This document shows positions 30,849-43,323 of a stretch of 64,000 bases of DNA, one piece after another. The notes under the pieces are model-generated. The model was not told the DNA's origin. It saw only the letters and a list, made by a program, of their open reading frames with translations, and ran no database searches. The stretch's first letter is position 1, and each line of letters begins with the position of its first letter. The stretch lies in contig NC_051094.1 of the NCBI RefSeq assembly GCF_901709675.1, positions 9,790,501 through 9,854,500 on the forward strand. Direction: 5' to 3'. The stretch comes from Syngnathus acus (Eukaryota > Chordata > Actinopteri > Syngnathiformes > Syngnathidae). A program made the position numbers and the translations under genes.

Positions 30849-33550
30849 ATGATGTCGTCTTTTGGGTTTCTCCTAGTGGTCGTAACGGCGTTTCTCAGCC
30901 CCGGTAAGATAAAAGATGGACATTTTAATGTTTGCATCGACATCACCTCACATTTCCTTGACGAGCACTGTTATGTATTATTCTGTACACAATGGGGTGC
31001 GGTTTATTTACTGTCGTGAATGCTGAATATATGAGATTACATTTATCATCCGTGTCATTTTGTATTTTCATTTGATAAAATGTTCAACCTATATTTTTTG
31101 TGTCTTGGTATTCTAAGGAGACTCTATGTTCATCAAAGACCCTGTGGTATTCATTAAAGACACTTCTCTGGTAAGACTTAAAATAACAAAAGGTATTCTT
31201 ATTTTGTGTTTTTGTAAAGCACTTTGTTATGGCGAAAGCCGTTTTGAAATTGCTATCTAAATAAATGATCTTAAATATTTTGTTTATGACAAATGTTCTC
31301 ACCGTGCCTTTAAACACATTTGGACAGTCGTGATAATTATTGTTTGTGCCATCTCCTTGGAAGAAGGGCATCTGCTCAGAATGCAGCCAGATTATCCAGC
31401 TGTCTGCCAACGTGATTCCCAGCAAAGACAGTAAGGTGATGGTCATTCGCGTTTGTCTTTCAAAGAAATGTGACCCTTTCAAAATGTGCCTTTGTCTACC
31501 AATTACTTTGCACACATTCCAAGGATTGTTGCTTGAGTGCTAATTGCGTTACGGTCTGTGCTTTTGCAGGAGCATGTATACCAAGTCTTGCATGCACTCT
31601 GCCAGCACCTCCCAGACAAACAGGCATTGGAATGTGACTTTCAGTTGAAGATGAATTTATCCAAAATCCTGCTGCAACCATTAGGTCACGGGGTATGAGT
31701 TGTCCACTCTTGAGGGAAGTGTTCTGAATTTGAACAGTTTGACGTCAGTTCTACAATGATGTGTTTGCCTTTTCTAGGATGGGGAAGCAACCTGCTCGGC
31801 TTTTGGACTGTGTGCTGCCCACAGGGATGAGGAAGAGATGACACTTCCCCACGATGAAAATGGGGAAGATGTCCCTGCGCTCACCAACACGCATGTATGT
31901 ATGATGTCACAGAAGGGAACTATTCTGTATATCAAACATGATAACCACTTGCGAAATCTAATGAGAAACTATGTACAAATGTGAGAACGGATCCGCTGGG
32001 AAAGCCAGTGAGATAAGTGCTATAGAAGATGAATGGACGGGTAGGCGGGCAGACAGACCCTGGCATGTCATTTTACTTTATCGATCACTTGATCTTTTAA
32101 CTCTTTTTGTTAATCAAAGATCATCGTATTATTTTGTAAGAGCAGCATTGTCATTGCATCGCATAACATTGTGCACATGGTCCTAAATTTTGTGGCCACT
32201 TCCATGTATTCCTTTTCATTTTCATCCAGGAGCAGTTCAACCCGGCTTGCACCCTGTGCTTGCTCATCATCAAGAAACTGGAGACTCTTTTGCCCCAAAA
32301 CATGACTGAGGTCTGTTTGTGTAGCTATTTTTGCCGTCATTCTTCGTTGTACCTATTGCCTGTCACCCGTTTTCTTCTTGCAGGATGCGTTGATGAAGAT
32401 CATGGACGAAGTCTGCGATCTCCTCCCTAAGAGCTACAAGGACAAATGTGACGACTTTGTTGGCAAATATGGCGTACAGATTGTAGAGCTCCTGTTGTCG
32501 TCAGCTGCCCCTCACACCATATGTACACTGCTGCACGTCTGTTTGTTCAGGGACTCAACTGGCACAGGTTAGTAGCAGCTTCATTGATGATATCGCCAAC
32601 TTTCTAATTAAGTTACAATCCTTTGATAACTTTCTAGAGGTGCCCGCCCCTACGGACTGCAATTCATGCCGTACACTGGCTGCGCTGAGCCGGCTTCAAC
32701 TGGGTGTCAACGCCACAAAGCCTCAGATGTCCTCTTTCCTGCAGTCTGTGTGTGGTCAACACCCAAATGCTATCCCCAAGGTGTGACTCCTAGCTAAAGT
32801 CTTTCAAATCTGTTTGGCATGGGTTCGAATGTTCTTAGGTGGGTAATGTCTCTGACTAGCTTCCACACTCCCCTTAAAATAGCTGTTCTATCAATTGAAG
32901 ACTCAAAACTGCCTGGAGGTATCAAAGCTTGTCTTAGCTCAACAGCCATGATACATCAATAAGCAATGAGCTATTGTGTTTTCAGTGCGAGTCATTCACC
33001 AAAATATATGGTGCTAGACTGCAGCAGGTGTTGGAAAAGCAGGTGGACCATGACGACATTTGTAAAGTAAGTACAGAAGGCAAACCACTTCACTGGACTG
33101 ATGTTACATTTGTATTGATGAGTTAGTTCTGATGCAAAAACTTTCCAAGCGCAGATTGGAATCACTTTTCTTTTGTCTGTCCTTCAGAGCGTCGATCTGT
33201 GTACTACAAAGAAGTCGGAGCTGGTGGGGAGCAATCCCTGCACATGGGGGCCGAGCTACTGGTGCAAAGACACAAACACAGCTCAGAAGTGTGGCGTAAG
33301 TTATAGTCACACACCTTGCTCACTTATTAACCAGAACCAACAAGCTCAAAGTGCAGGGCGAGAGTTGAATTTGTTGTCAGCATGACTCCACATCTATCTA
33401 ACCCATTTACCCAAAGCTAAATTACATACAATAATTTGTTTGTTTAGCCACCTGTGAGCATATATTTACATTTGTCAATTTTTAATGACGATGATGTATT
33501 TGTTCTTTCAGAACACGGCCTTCTGTGAGAAGCATGTGTGGAAGAAGTGA
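30849..33550 (+). CDS. sftpb: Surfactant protein B-like saposin precursor
   Basis: Secreted precursor of small lipid-binding saposins. Coding exons: 30849-30903, 31118-31170, 31364-31435, 31570-31692, 31778-31894, 32230-32310, 32384-32567, 32638-32780, 32986-33066, 33188-33295 and 33512-33550; 351 residues, all in frame. The start MMSSFGFLLVVVTAFLSPG is a signal peptide. Three saposin-B domains follow with paired cysteines: about 38-113 (CSEC...FGLC), 144-222 (CTLC...LLHVC) and 236-308 (CNSC...VDLC). A C-terminal saposin-A motif follows (NPCTWGPSYWCKD, then CEKHVW). The position next to usp39 and the C2orf68 gene matches human SFTPB. Unlike human proSP-B it lacks an N-terminal saposin-A domain and has a C-terminal one, as prosaposin does. 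The start of exon 3 is the least certain border; it was chosen to keep frame and avoid upstream stops. A prosaposin-like paralogue is the alternative. Confidence 0.85.
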
Positions 33551-33920
33551 ATAGCTTGTAATCAAATACATGCAAGTTTACACACAATCACACACTTGCC
33601 TTTTTTTTTTTTTTGTCAATTTTTTGCCTTCCTTATTTGTCTGCATGAAAACAAATAACTAACACTCAGAATTCAATTGCAACCAGCACTTGTTCAGTTG
33701 TGTTTGATCAATGAATATGGAAATGATCTTTGTGGATGATCTTAAATGTCTTTAGGTTGAAAGGCAAAGTGAAGAGCTATATTTGTTCTTGCTCGGAAGG
33801 GCAAAAGAATGTTTATTTAGAAACAACATAAAAACACAAACAGTGGAAAAAATACATACGTGATTTCGATTTTTGGGTCGTGGAAAAAAATGTGTTTCTG
33901 TCTTAGGCTTCTTTTTCCCA
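33551..33920. other. Convergent 3' UTR region of sftpb and usp39
   Basis: 370 bases between two stop codons that face each other. It contains the usp39 poly(A) signal; no clear AATAAA for sftpb was seen. Confidence 0.6.
33812..33817 (-). terminator. usp39 polyadenylation signal
   Basis: AATAAA on the minus strand, about 105 bases after the usp39 stop codon. Confidence 0.6.
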
Positions 33921-36900
33921 CTACGCAGCAGTGTGGTTGTTCGTGTCCTTATCACTCTCCTGTCTCTTCCAAATCTACAAGAGATGAAAATGGAATCTAT
34001 AATCATTTGATGACCGAATACTACTGCAAATAAATAACTTGATTTGTTTATCCAGTGTAGCCACAAACACAAATTCCGGAATGCTGGTTAACTTCCAACC
34101 TCTAGTTATTTCAAAAGATTCTCGGTGTTACCATTTTAAACTCGTACAAGAGCTAAACTAAAATAGTCTTTAATGATAGAACTGACTACAAAGGTCATTT
34201 GCACCATAGATGTAGTGCGCCTCAGGGATCTCACAATTGAACAACTGTAATCGTTTGTACAGAAGTGTAAAATGCAAATGAAGTTGAAGTCAACTTGATA
34301 GGTTCCACTGGACATTATTTGAATTTCAGACAAGTAATGATGAGACTTTCACACGCACAATTTTTTATCTATTGTGCACAATTGCATTTGTTGAAAAATA
34401 TATACGCTTTCACTGTTAACATGACTGACATTGCTTGACTCAGCACTCGTGAAATAAAAATCAAAATGACTGCAACAAATGGATAACTGTGATAAATGAC
34501 ACCACTTCAGCAACAAGACAGACGGCTCACCTGGATATAGGCCTCAGATAGCGTGATCATCTGGGGCAGGATGTCGATCACCTGCAGATCCTGCATCTCA
34601 TACCACTTTCCAGTTCCCTGATAGAACCAATGTTTGGTCAGCAGAACCGAGCCAACACACAGATTCATACCCTCAGCATTGTATAATGAGTGCCTTGAAA
34701 AAGTATTCATACCCCTTGAACTTAGTCAGATTTTCTTCCGGGATTCAACTCCCATCTTCCAATCAACTCTACTCAACTCAAGCTTCCCTGTCCCTACTAA
34801 TTAGGTGACTTCTGAACTTAACTGATGGCACTGAATGGTATTTAATGCTATCAGAGTATGAAGTTCCAGGAGTGTGAATATGTTTTCAAAGCAGTGTACA
34901 TCTTCAGGCTGCACCTACGTGATGCAGGACATGAATCCTGTAGGCTCCTTCAGTTGGTTTACCATCATGCACCACATTAGCGACAAGGTCATAAGTTGTG
35001 TTCTTCTCCGTGACTTGGGCTTCTTCTGTCAAGTACTCACGAAGATCTACATTGCTGATAAAGACAACACAACACTTGATCCCATTTGATAGCACTCGGT
35101 TCAATAAGGACGGCCCACGTTTGGTGATGGTTGTGTCCGATTCTTTGACCGAACTCCTTTGGCTTACGTGATGGGGAAGTTGACAATGGTGGGGTTCTTT
35201 TCCACAAAGAAGTTATTCTTTGTGAACCTTTTGATGCAAAAGATGAGGTACGGTGGCAGTTTGGTCAACTGGAACCTTTTCAGGAAGTTCTCCTTGTATG
35301 TTTTGTACTCCTGGAGACACACCAGACAAGGGGCTGCTTTCTGAATACCGATTGAGCATCAGCAAACAATTTCAATACGAGTCACGAGTTCCTATTCACA
35401 ACGTGACACTATGCAAATATCTTAACTGCAAAAAAAAAAATACAACATGCACAACTACTGTATAAGGGAAGTTGTGTTTTTGAGAATCTTTTTTGGCAAT
35501 GACTTTTTGTCCTATCACACGATCTCTACAGATGAATCGTTACCTTCTCGGTGCTGCCATTGAACTTGCCCAGGATGTTGAAGAGAGGGACTTGTGGGAT
35601 GATAAGCTGCTCCTTCTCATCCTTGTATAAGGGGGCAGTTGGGAGGTCAAGGGTCAAGAACAAGAATGTGGACTCCGACATCTGCTCCTGGTACTCGTCG
35701 GATAGGAGCAGCGCCTCCTTTTCCTCTGGTGTCTGGAAATATTGAAACATCACGAGGATTCATTAAATAAGTGAAAATGCAGTAGAAATGGTCAAGTGGA
35801 GTGTCGGACATTACAGCCCCTAACAGTCCTTCATAAGTTTCAAGGGAAAGCTTGTGTGACTATTTGCATTTCCACGTTTCCCTTGTTTGGATGGTTAAAT
35901 GACAGGTGGGCAAAGTATGGCCTGCTCTGTTCTTTAAATCAGGCCCACCAATCCCTATAATCAGTTGACTTTTTTTCATATGCGTTTATTAATTATTTTT
36001 AGTCAGGCGAATATTTAAGTATTCATTTACCTCTTTAAAATAGTTTGTCAGTTGATTCATTGTAAATTAGAAAAATATAAGGCATGGTGAAAAATACACA
36101 TGTATATTTTATATACTACATACATTTATTCAGATTTGTTAAGGCAATTATAATTAAATATTTTATAAATAATATGATTTATTTATCTATTTTCCATACA
36201 CAAATTTCAGATTTATTTACCTCATTAATTATGACCTACCCCATTCGTCCATTTTAAAAACTAAATGTGGCTCGAGAGCATTAAAGAGTGAGTGACAAGC
36301 ATTATTTGGGTCAATTGTGTAGTTGACTGACCAGATCTGGGTGTGGCAGCTTCTTTGAGAAGATCCGCATTGAGCCTTGGAACGCTTTTGTTAGGATTGC
36401 TAGATGGCAGAAAAACATGATTTCATTGATGATTTTAAAACATGACAATAAAATAGCACTTGTGTTTTCCTTCCCACTCACTTGGCTTCTTCTTTGTACC
36501 TCCGAGAGCGCCATGCAGCGCATTCAAAAACCATGTCATGAAGTCCACAGCATCTCCTACAGAGCACACATCACAGGCTTACAGTCAACTCCATAGAAAG
36601 GCAAGTCATTCCATCACTATTGTTCCCAACTGAAAGCACCGAATTCCGACCTTGCTTGGTGATTTGGAAGTTCTTCTTGCTGCACAGCACAACGGCCTGG
36701 AGCATCTCATGAGGAGACACGTGGGCCTTGAAGTTTCTCGGATTCCAAAGTTTGCGCATCAGCTCACCAAAACGCTGCACCAGGAGGAACATGATGTCCC
36801 CCGGGGGTCTGCGGATCCCTCGATAGTTTTCCTCCTCAAGAAAGTAGTTCCTCAATGGCGGGACATTGGAAAAGGCCTTGAAGATACAAAGCAGTTAAGT

Positions 36901-38253
36901 ACAATTGCGGCCTCTCAGGAATTGGTGTGCCATAGAATGAAGACGTATTAATACCTGCAAGACCACATTGGCATAGTCATTGGCTTTAATGTTGTTGAGG
37001 CCAACAATGCCCGGCAGGTAGGTCGTTCCGTCGTAGGCTCTGTAAAGTTTTCCCTGCTTGTCCAAACCCGAAATATGCTGCTTGGTGAATGTTGGTTTCA
37101 GAACATACTGTGGAAGCAAAAATAGTGGCAAACAAATGATGATGCAGAATCACAGAAGTAAATGCTCACCCATAACCTGCAATTCTTGTGATTTTTTTTT
37201 TTTTCCCTAGCCATAATTTAGTTTTTGCTAGACATTCACTGGTGTGAATTGATATTTACAATTTGAATCAATTAGTCCGAGAAAAAAAATCATGTTTTTG
37301 TGCGCTAACATCATTGTTAACCATGGCCCATATCTGTGGGAGAAAAGAAAACCTGATTTGCGCAGGGCCGAGCTGGACATGGCCTCTTCTCCAAAGTCAG
37401 CTCTAAAACATGGATGGATGTTATTCTTGGTCCTCAGTGAGCAACTCACCGTAATGTCTTCCAGTGATGAGTCAATGATCTCATAATTGTCAGGCAGACA
37501 ATAAAACTTGAGTGTGTGCAGGTTGAGGAACACATGGTGGGTGAACTGGACACTATGGGTATACGCATGGGATTTCAAACCTCGACCTACAAGAGAGGCA
37601 AGTAGCATGTAAGTACATCTTAAAAACTAGAAAGCGATGTTTCATTGAAACAATGCACATTACCTTGAAAGTATTTGCCACATATGAGGCAGGCGTACAC
37701 ATTGATGTGGGACAGGGAGATGGAGCAGAGCTTCTCAAAGTCAAAGTCCAGCACACTCCTGAAGGACAAACACAGAAAATGATGAGCTGAGCTAGGGGAC
37801 ATGATGGCACCGAGATTTGCGTAGGACTGAATGCATCTTGCCTGTTTATGGTGTCAAGATACGGACAGTGACGGCTTCTTCGGTCCTCTGCAACACGACC
37901 TCGTCCTTTTTTGACTGGCACTAAGACATGAAGTGAAGCAAAGGTAGTGAAATGTTTCATTCATCTCACGCTTCTAACTGGCTACACAAGCATGCTAATC
38001 AGCAAGACCATCAGATACTAGATAGGAGACGATTTTTGTAAATTATTTTGTGCTTTTTTTGTTTAAAAAAAATATGCTTACATTATGTGGGCCGGGGCAA
38101 ACCCTATTAAAACTACCGCGATTTGGAATATATTTTGACGTTAGCCACGAGCTAATCTACAGCCAGAATGAATGTTGGAACTTGTTTTCCCCCACCTTCC
38201 TCGTTGTCTTCATCGTCCAGATCATCTTCTCTTTCTCGCTTCAGAGTATCCAT
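33921..38253 (-). CDS. usp39: USP39, U4/U6.U5 tri-snRNP-associated pseudo-deubiquitinase
   Basis: Nuclear splicing factor (yeast Sad1 homologue) needed for tri-snRNP function. Thirteen coding exons: 38196-38253, 37842-37920, 37664-37758, 37450-37586, 36955-37107, 36651-36876, 36482-36556, 36332-36399, 35544-35732, 35168-35310, 34919-35054, 34531-34617 and 33921-33974; 499 residues, continuous frame. The acidic, basic N-terminus is much shorter than in mammals. A ZnF-UBP domain spans about 37-120 (HCPYL, CLICGKYFQGRG, SHAYTHS). A USP-fold domain follows; NNIKANDYANV has Asp167 where active USPs have the catalytic Cys, as known for USP39, so it should be inactive as a protease. Near-identity to the human protein as I remember it (YLPGIVGLNNIKANDYAN, HPDL, SEAYIQIWKR) makes the call firm. 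Intron 2 starts with GC rather than GT. Confidence 0.96.
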
Positions 38254-38666
38254 TGCAGTTATCATAATATAACTTATTGGTCCAAACAGAGCGAATTTAC
38301 CACCATAAACTTTGTTTCACACAAACCAATCGGTCGAACACGATATGCGTCGGAGCCCGCCGTGCTACGTCACTCAATGCGACGGACAGTAGCCACAAAA
38401 TCTAAACAAGAGTTTACATAAATACGCACCAATAGAAAGTATATTATTTTGTAAAACAAGTGACATTACACTTATTACGAGACTGGTTTAATTTTGATAC
38501 ACTCTAAAGTAGTTGTGTGTTGTTGTTTTTTTTTTTTTAATTATTATTAAAATTTTAATATTGACCCCGGAAGTGCTTAGTCTGTCATCCACTTACTAGC
38601 AGTTATCCATGTAGCTTTTTGTCTTTTTGCGTTATTGGCGTAAACATACTGCCACGTTCGTGGACC
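38254..38666. promoter_or_regulatory. Bidirectional promoter between usp39 and the C2orf68 homologue
   Basis: 413 bases separate two divergent start codons. There is no clear TATA box. An ETS/GABP consensus CCGGAAGTG lies at 38567-38575, about 90 bases before the plus-strand ATG, and a CRE-like acgtca at 38368-38373. Both are typical of housekeeping divergent promoters. Confidence 0.6.
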
Positions 38667-39804
38667 ATGTCTGATGAAATGGATATTTTTAGAGACGAAG
38701 AAGCGGACGACCTGAAGTACAAACGCGGGGGGCGTTTGGACATGAGCCACGGCTTCCTGCACCATATCCGCAGGAACCAGATTGCCAGGTGGCTACGGCT
38801 GAGCTAACGTTAGCGGCTACAATGTTAGCAAATTCGATAATGGTCCTCATTCATTCATTCATTCATTCATTCATTCATTCATTCGCGGAGAGTCTCAACA
38901 AATGAATAGAGTAATGCAAATCCTCAGGGTAGTCATTCCTACTTAATTATGTCTTATATACACTATTAAATACAAGGACGCACATTGCTTGAGTCGTAGT
39001 TTTTGGTTCGATATTACACAAACAAGCAGTAGTGGCATGTTTTTGAGAGGGGACGTAGCACGTTATGCTAAAGAAGTATTCAATTGGTGCACGAACAAAT
39101 TTAATGCTCTGTTTGTGTGTATGTGCCCGGCGATTGACTGGCGGTCCTTTCAGGGAGAACCCTCAAGCTCTTTACTCACCCGTGACCCAAATAAGAACAA
39201 GTGCTTTTGAAATCGAGTGGCAGGACAATCTGTGACTATTCTTGGCTGTCTTTTCCTCCAAGAGATGACTACGACAAAGAGGTAAGGTTAGCCAAAGAAG
39301 CTCAACGACGAAGACACACCACAACTCCTCAACGACCTAGGCGCCCTGACATTCAGGTTTACCATCCCAGACAAAGACGTAAGGCATTTTCATATTTGAG
39401 GTTTTTTTTAGATGCTCATCGAGGTCAAGGGAAAGTCACAACTTCTAATGTTCTAGATGAATCTGAACCTCAGGCGAGCACGGAGGCCGAAGAGTGGAAT
39501 GAGAGTGGCTCAAGTACTGAGACAGAGATGCAGGGAACTGAACTCTTTTGGCTTGACTATCAGGCGGACTCAGGGACTGTCACATCCTTCCTTGTGCACA
39601 AGGTGGCTGAACCGTCCACTGTGCTAATTGTGTACACGCTCATTTTTCATTGCATATTAATCTGTTTCTCTGTTCCCTTAGGATGATAAACCAGCGAGAG
39701 TGGTAGAACGCGTTGCTGAAAAGAACGCCCTGGATTCGGCCATGAGGGCGGTCCTGGAGGTTCGCATTCGAAAGGAAATGGACAAAAGAAGAGATAAACG
39801 CTGA
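38667..39804 (+). CDS. UPF0561 protein C2orf68 homologue
   Basis: Conserved vertebrate protein of unknown function. Four coding exons, 38667-38788, 39263-39378, 39412-39602 and 39682-39804, join in frame to 183 residues. The hallmark RLDMSHGFLHHIRRNQIARDD crosses the exon 1/2 junction and is almost identical to human C2orf68. Conserved blocks follow: RRRHTTTPQRPRRPDIQVY, an acidic Ser/Glu-rich stretch, then ELFWLDYQADSGTVTSFLV and a C-terminal basic helix (LEVRIRKEMDKRRDK). Intron 2 is only 33 bases (39379-39411), unusually short for a vertebrate spliceosomal intron; it has GT...TTTTTTAG ends. No signal peptide or membrane segment. It is head to head with usp39, the same arrangement as in human. 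Confidence 0.93.
38848..38884. repeat. (ATTC)n microsatellite
   Basis: About nine perfect tetranucleotide units in intron 1 of the C2orf68 homologue. Confidence 0.95.
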
Positions 39805-40112
39805 GGGAGCAATGCAAGAGTGTAGTTTGCAACAGGCAAAGACCCGCCTGCAACGTCATCATCCTGATTAGCAGGAAGGCTGCAGACAGAGCTGGCGTGA
39901 AAGAAGACATGGAGGATTGTGTCAAGTCGGCGAGCAGATATCCGATCCGCATTCCTGTTGGGTTTCAAAAAGAAGGACGTACAGTCGAGAGCAGTCGTAG
40001 CTGCATTTCACTGGGGAGTGTTGTGCACGTTAATGGTACATGTCTCGATGACAAAGAAAAAAAAAAGAGAAAAGAGAACATTTCCTCTGTAATTGTTAGC
40101 CTTTCAGGTTTG

Positions 40113-40340
40113 AATAAAGTGCTGAAAGTGGTAGCACCACAGTGTGTGAATTTTAGCCTTTACCATGTAACTATTTTATTTCATTACCTCTAGTATTGTA
40201 ATTTATTTTGTTTTGTTGTATTTTTATGGACAACTTTTTTCACCCACAATTGTTTTTTGCTCTAAATGTATCATAGTGCAACTTTTAGAGTAAATAGCAT
40301 TACAATGTATTTTGTTTCTACATGGCATACTACCAATAAA
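40113..40340 (+). terminator. Polyadenylation signals of the C2orf68 homologue
   Basis: AATAAA at 40113-40118 and again at 40335-40340, giving predicted 3' UTRs of about 0.33 and 0.55 kb. Confidence 0.55.
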
Positions 40341-43317
40341 TGGCATGCAAACATTTCTTTTCCAACCTCAATTCTGTTTCAAGTGTTCTTTGATAACGGT
40401 AACGACTGATAGACATGTCATTACGGCTTTTCTCCAGCAGGTGGCGAAATAAGTCAATGTTCCTGCACAGGAGTTGTCAAATGTTTTAAAATGACCCAGA
40501 AGCACTCACGATGCTTTTTAATAAATATTGTTTCGCCGTGTTCTTAAATCAAAGTAGCCGTAATCCGGTGTATTAGAACCACCAAAGCCACTTGATGCGC
40601 CAGTTGCCACAGTTTTACCTTCTGAGTTGTTCTTAATTGTGATCAGATTTGGATGCTGCTGTGTCATTTCACTTTACATAGCACAGGCATTTCTCATCAT
40701 TGGAATAACTTTACAAGTCTGAACCTGTCAGTTGTTTCAAACTTATTTTAGTTTCAAACTTGCTTTAGTTGCGTACTTTAAGTTCCCTAAAGCACAGAAT
40801 AAGAATGTTGAGCTGTCCCAGATGTAACATTGCATGCAATTTTGTGACGGGCATGAACAATAAACCTGACATTTACTCTGAAGTGAACTGACAAAAACTA
40901 TGAGGGCTGGTCTCGTTAGGCCTTGTGGTTTGCCAAGCTTCAAGAATGTTATGCAAAACTTTCTCAAGGAGGATCCAGATGTGCTCCACTATTGGTGGGA
41001 AAGAGACACACCTCTTCTTGAGTTACACTTCTCAACCAGCATGTGACTTGGCCAGCAACTGACTAATGCATTCCCATGGAGCCTCCTCGAGCTTGCCACC
41101 ATTCATGCTGGCCGCAGCAATTGGATGAAAGGAACCCAATCACATATGAGGTTCTCCCTCACATTGGCATTATATAAAGTAGAAGCTTGTCGATTCTTGT
41201 CAGGGCACTAAGTATTGTTGTAACATGCAACTGCTGCTTATTCATCGCATTTTCTCTCACACATTTTGTTAACCTGCTTTTCAACAAAGTAGAATTGTAA
41301 TGCAATTCACATTGTAGACCAGTAAAATATTATGCAAAGTAGTAGTGTACTATATAATAGAATGGACACGATACAATTGTCCATATATTCTGTAAAACAT
41401 TATCAATAAAAGCATCTGAACTTTACGCGCCAGCAGATCTTTTTTATTCTAAAATAAACTCTGGAATAATTTGTTTTGGTGGTGTAAAAAGTCCTAAATG
41501 TTACTAGGATACCTGGAGTGATCAAATATATATATGCATGCGTGTTGGATCTCACTCTTTCACAAGATATCACGCTATGTAAAAATATTACATCAGCTGT
41601 CAACCTTAAGCCTGCAGTAAATGTCACTGACCTCGAGAAAATATTTGGCCCGAGTGTGCACTTATGTCGCTGCATGGTGCTGATCGTGCTGCGAGTGACC
41701 CAGCAGTCCCATGAGGCCTTTCGATGGCAATTGTAGCTCTTTGACTCTCTATGACAGCAGGAAGGCACTAGGCCATAGGCCCCGGACTTGGGGAAAAAAA
41801 ACCCTGAAAAACATAAAAAAAAACAAAAAAAACAAAGATAATAATGCATGGTTTGACACTGCCAGGAAGGCATTAAAACTAAAAGCTGCTTCAAGAGGAA
41901 AGTACTATTCAGAACATGTCTGAACAAGCAGTCTCCTCGATCCTTGTGCTTTATTCATAAAAGTTCGAGTGGAGTTTCCCATTCAAGGCTGCAACATTGC
42001 AACCCCACACTGGTTGCGACTGGTTAAAAATAGACGTTTGAGTGAGCCATTGCAGTAGTGGAAATGCAAAGCCACTGTATTTACACTGTAAGGAAGGCAG
42101 TCAGAATGTGATGACGTAACTTGTCCGCAAATATACTCTAGCCTGATATACTGTTGCAGTAGTGATCCGACTTTATATGCAAAGCCATCTGTTCGTGACA
42201 TGATATAAATTTTGATCAATGACATTGAAATAAAAGGCCAACAGGGTCAAATGTCTGCTTCAATGCTGTAAAGTCTGCAAACCTGCTTCAGCGTTGAAGG
42301 TGTGCAAAGCATGCAAAGTCACATTTACTCAGTTAAAACACAGTAAACATTAGTTAAGTTTCATTATTTGCCTCCCAGGGGACTGTTTGGCTAAAGACGA
42401 AAACATTGTTCAACCAAGACTAACTTCATTCGGTAGTTTAGCATGTTACTAGAGATTTTGAGTGTGAAGTTCAAACTAGTGTGAGTACAGTAGTTTTTGA
42501 CTTCATTCCACTCTGCATTGAAAATTAGACAGCTTCATAACAGTAATTGTGATCAAACATGTGACGTTTGATCCTTTTGCCATCTATTAGTTTTAATTAT
42601 GCGGCCTGGGGAAAAACATCTTGGCAAAGATATTCCAAAGCAGGCAACATCTTTGTCCAAATGCTCCATGACTAAGTCTAAAGAAAGAAACTAAATCCAA
42701 GCTGTTCTCAGGCTAAGAAAGAGAAAATAGTTGACCCAAACAACAGCTGTTGCCCAGTTTCTCCCTAACAACTTTCGTGACCACAAGACCATGTGAAACT
42801 GGGACTGTGTCTTTCTTTGTTCACAGAACAGGGACGGATCTCCACGTAGAAACATTCTCATTCCAGTTTGAATTAGAGGAAGTCACTGAATACCGACAAA
42901 TACACAAGTGGGTGGACCCTACAAATAAGGCCTGAAGGGCTTTAAGCAAAACAACCCTCTCATGCTTTTTGCTATTTGCTCAGTGTCTGCTTACTAATTT
43001 GACAAATATTTTTCCTTCCTTCAATGTTCAGTTTCTGCTTACTAATTTGACAAGTATTTTTCCTTCCTTCAATGTTTATTCTTAATCCTACAAGTTTCCC
43101 AACAAGATGACACCTTACTTACATTTCATAAATAACTGGACAATAAATTGTCATTTGAAGTTTGACAGCTAATGTTCAAGTGACACCAGCGGTAGTTTTG
43201 TACATGAACATTTAAATATAATCTTAGAGGCCATGATGAATTTGTGTGTAAAGTACAACAAATGTGTACATTCAAAATTAATTAATTGATGAGACATTGC
43301 AGGTTGCAAGTATCTTG
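40341..43317. other. Intergenic between the C2orf68 homologue and mat2a
   Basis: About 3 kb, AT-rich. A two-copy direct repeat of roughly 47 bases lies at 42984-43077. No gene is supported; the longest frames (for example 41403-41927) show no domain or splice context. Confidence 0.55.
42984..43077. repeat. Two-copy tandem repeat, unit about 47 bases
   Basis: Two adjacent copies contain 'ctgcttactaatttgacaa' followed by 'tatttttccttccttcaatg', with one A/G difference between these parts. Confidence 0.8.
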
Positions 43318-43323
43318 TTTATT
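43318..43323 (-). terminator. mat2a polyadenylation signal
   Basis: AATAAA on the minus strand, 1.55 kb after the stop codon and beyond the sixth regulatory hairpin. Confidence 0.55.

Noticed and set aside
31340-31363. Earlier acceptor for sftpb exon 3
   Set aside because: Using the AG at 31327-31328 would bring in-frame stops before the CSEC motif; the AG at 31362-31363 keeps the frame.
31430-31436. Stronger-looking GTAAGG donor inside sftpb exon 3
   Set aside because: It would shift the frame and end the protein within exon 4, losing all saposin domains.
41403-41927. 174-codon minus-strand frame
   Set aside because: Low-complexity Phe/Cys-rich translation of AT-rich DNA, no domain.
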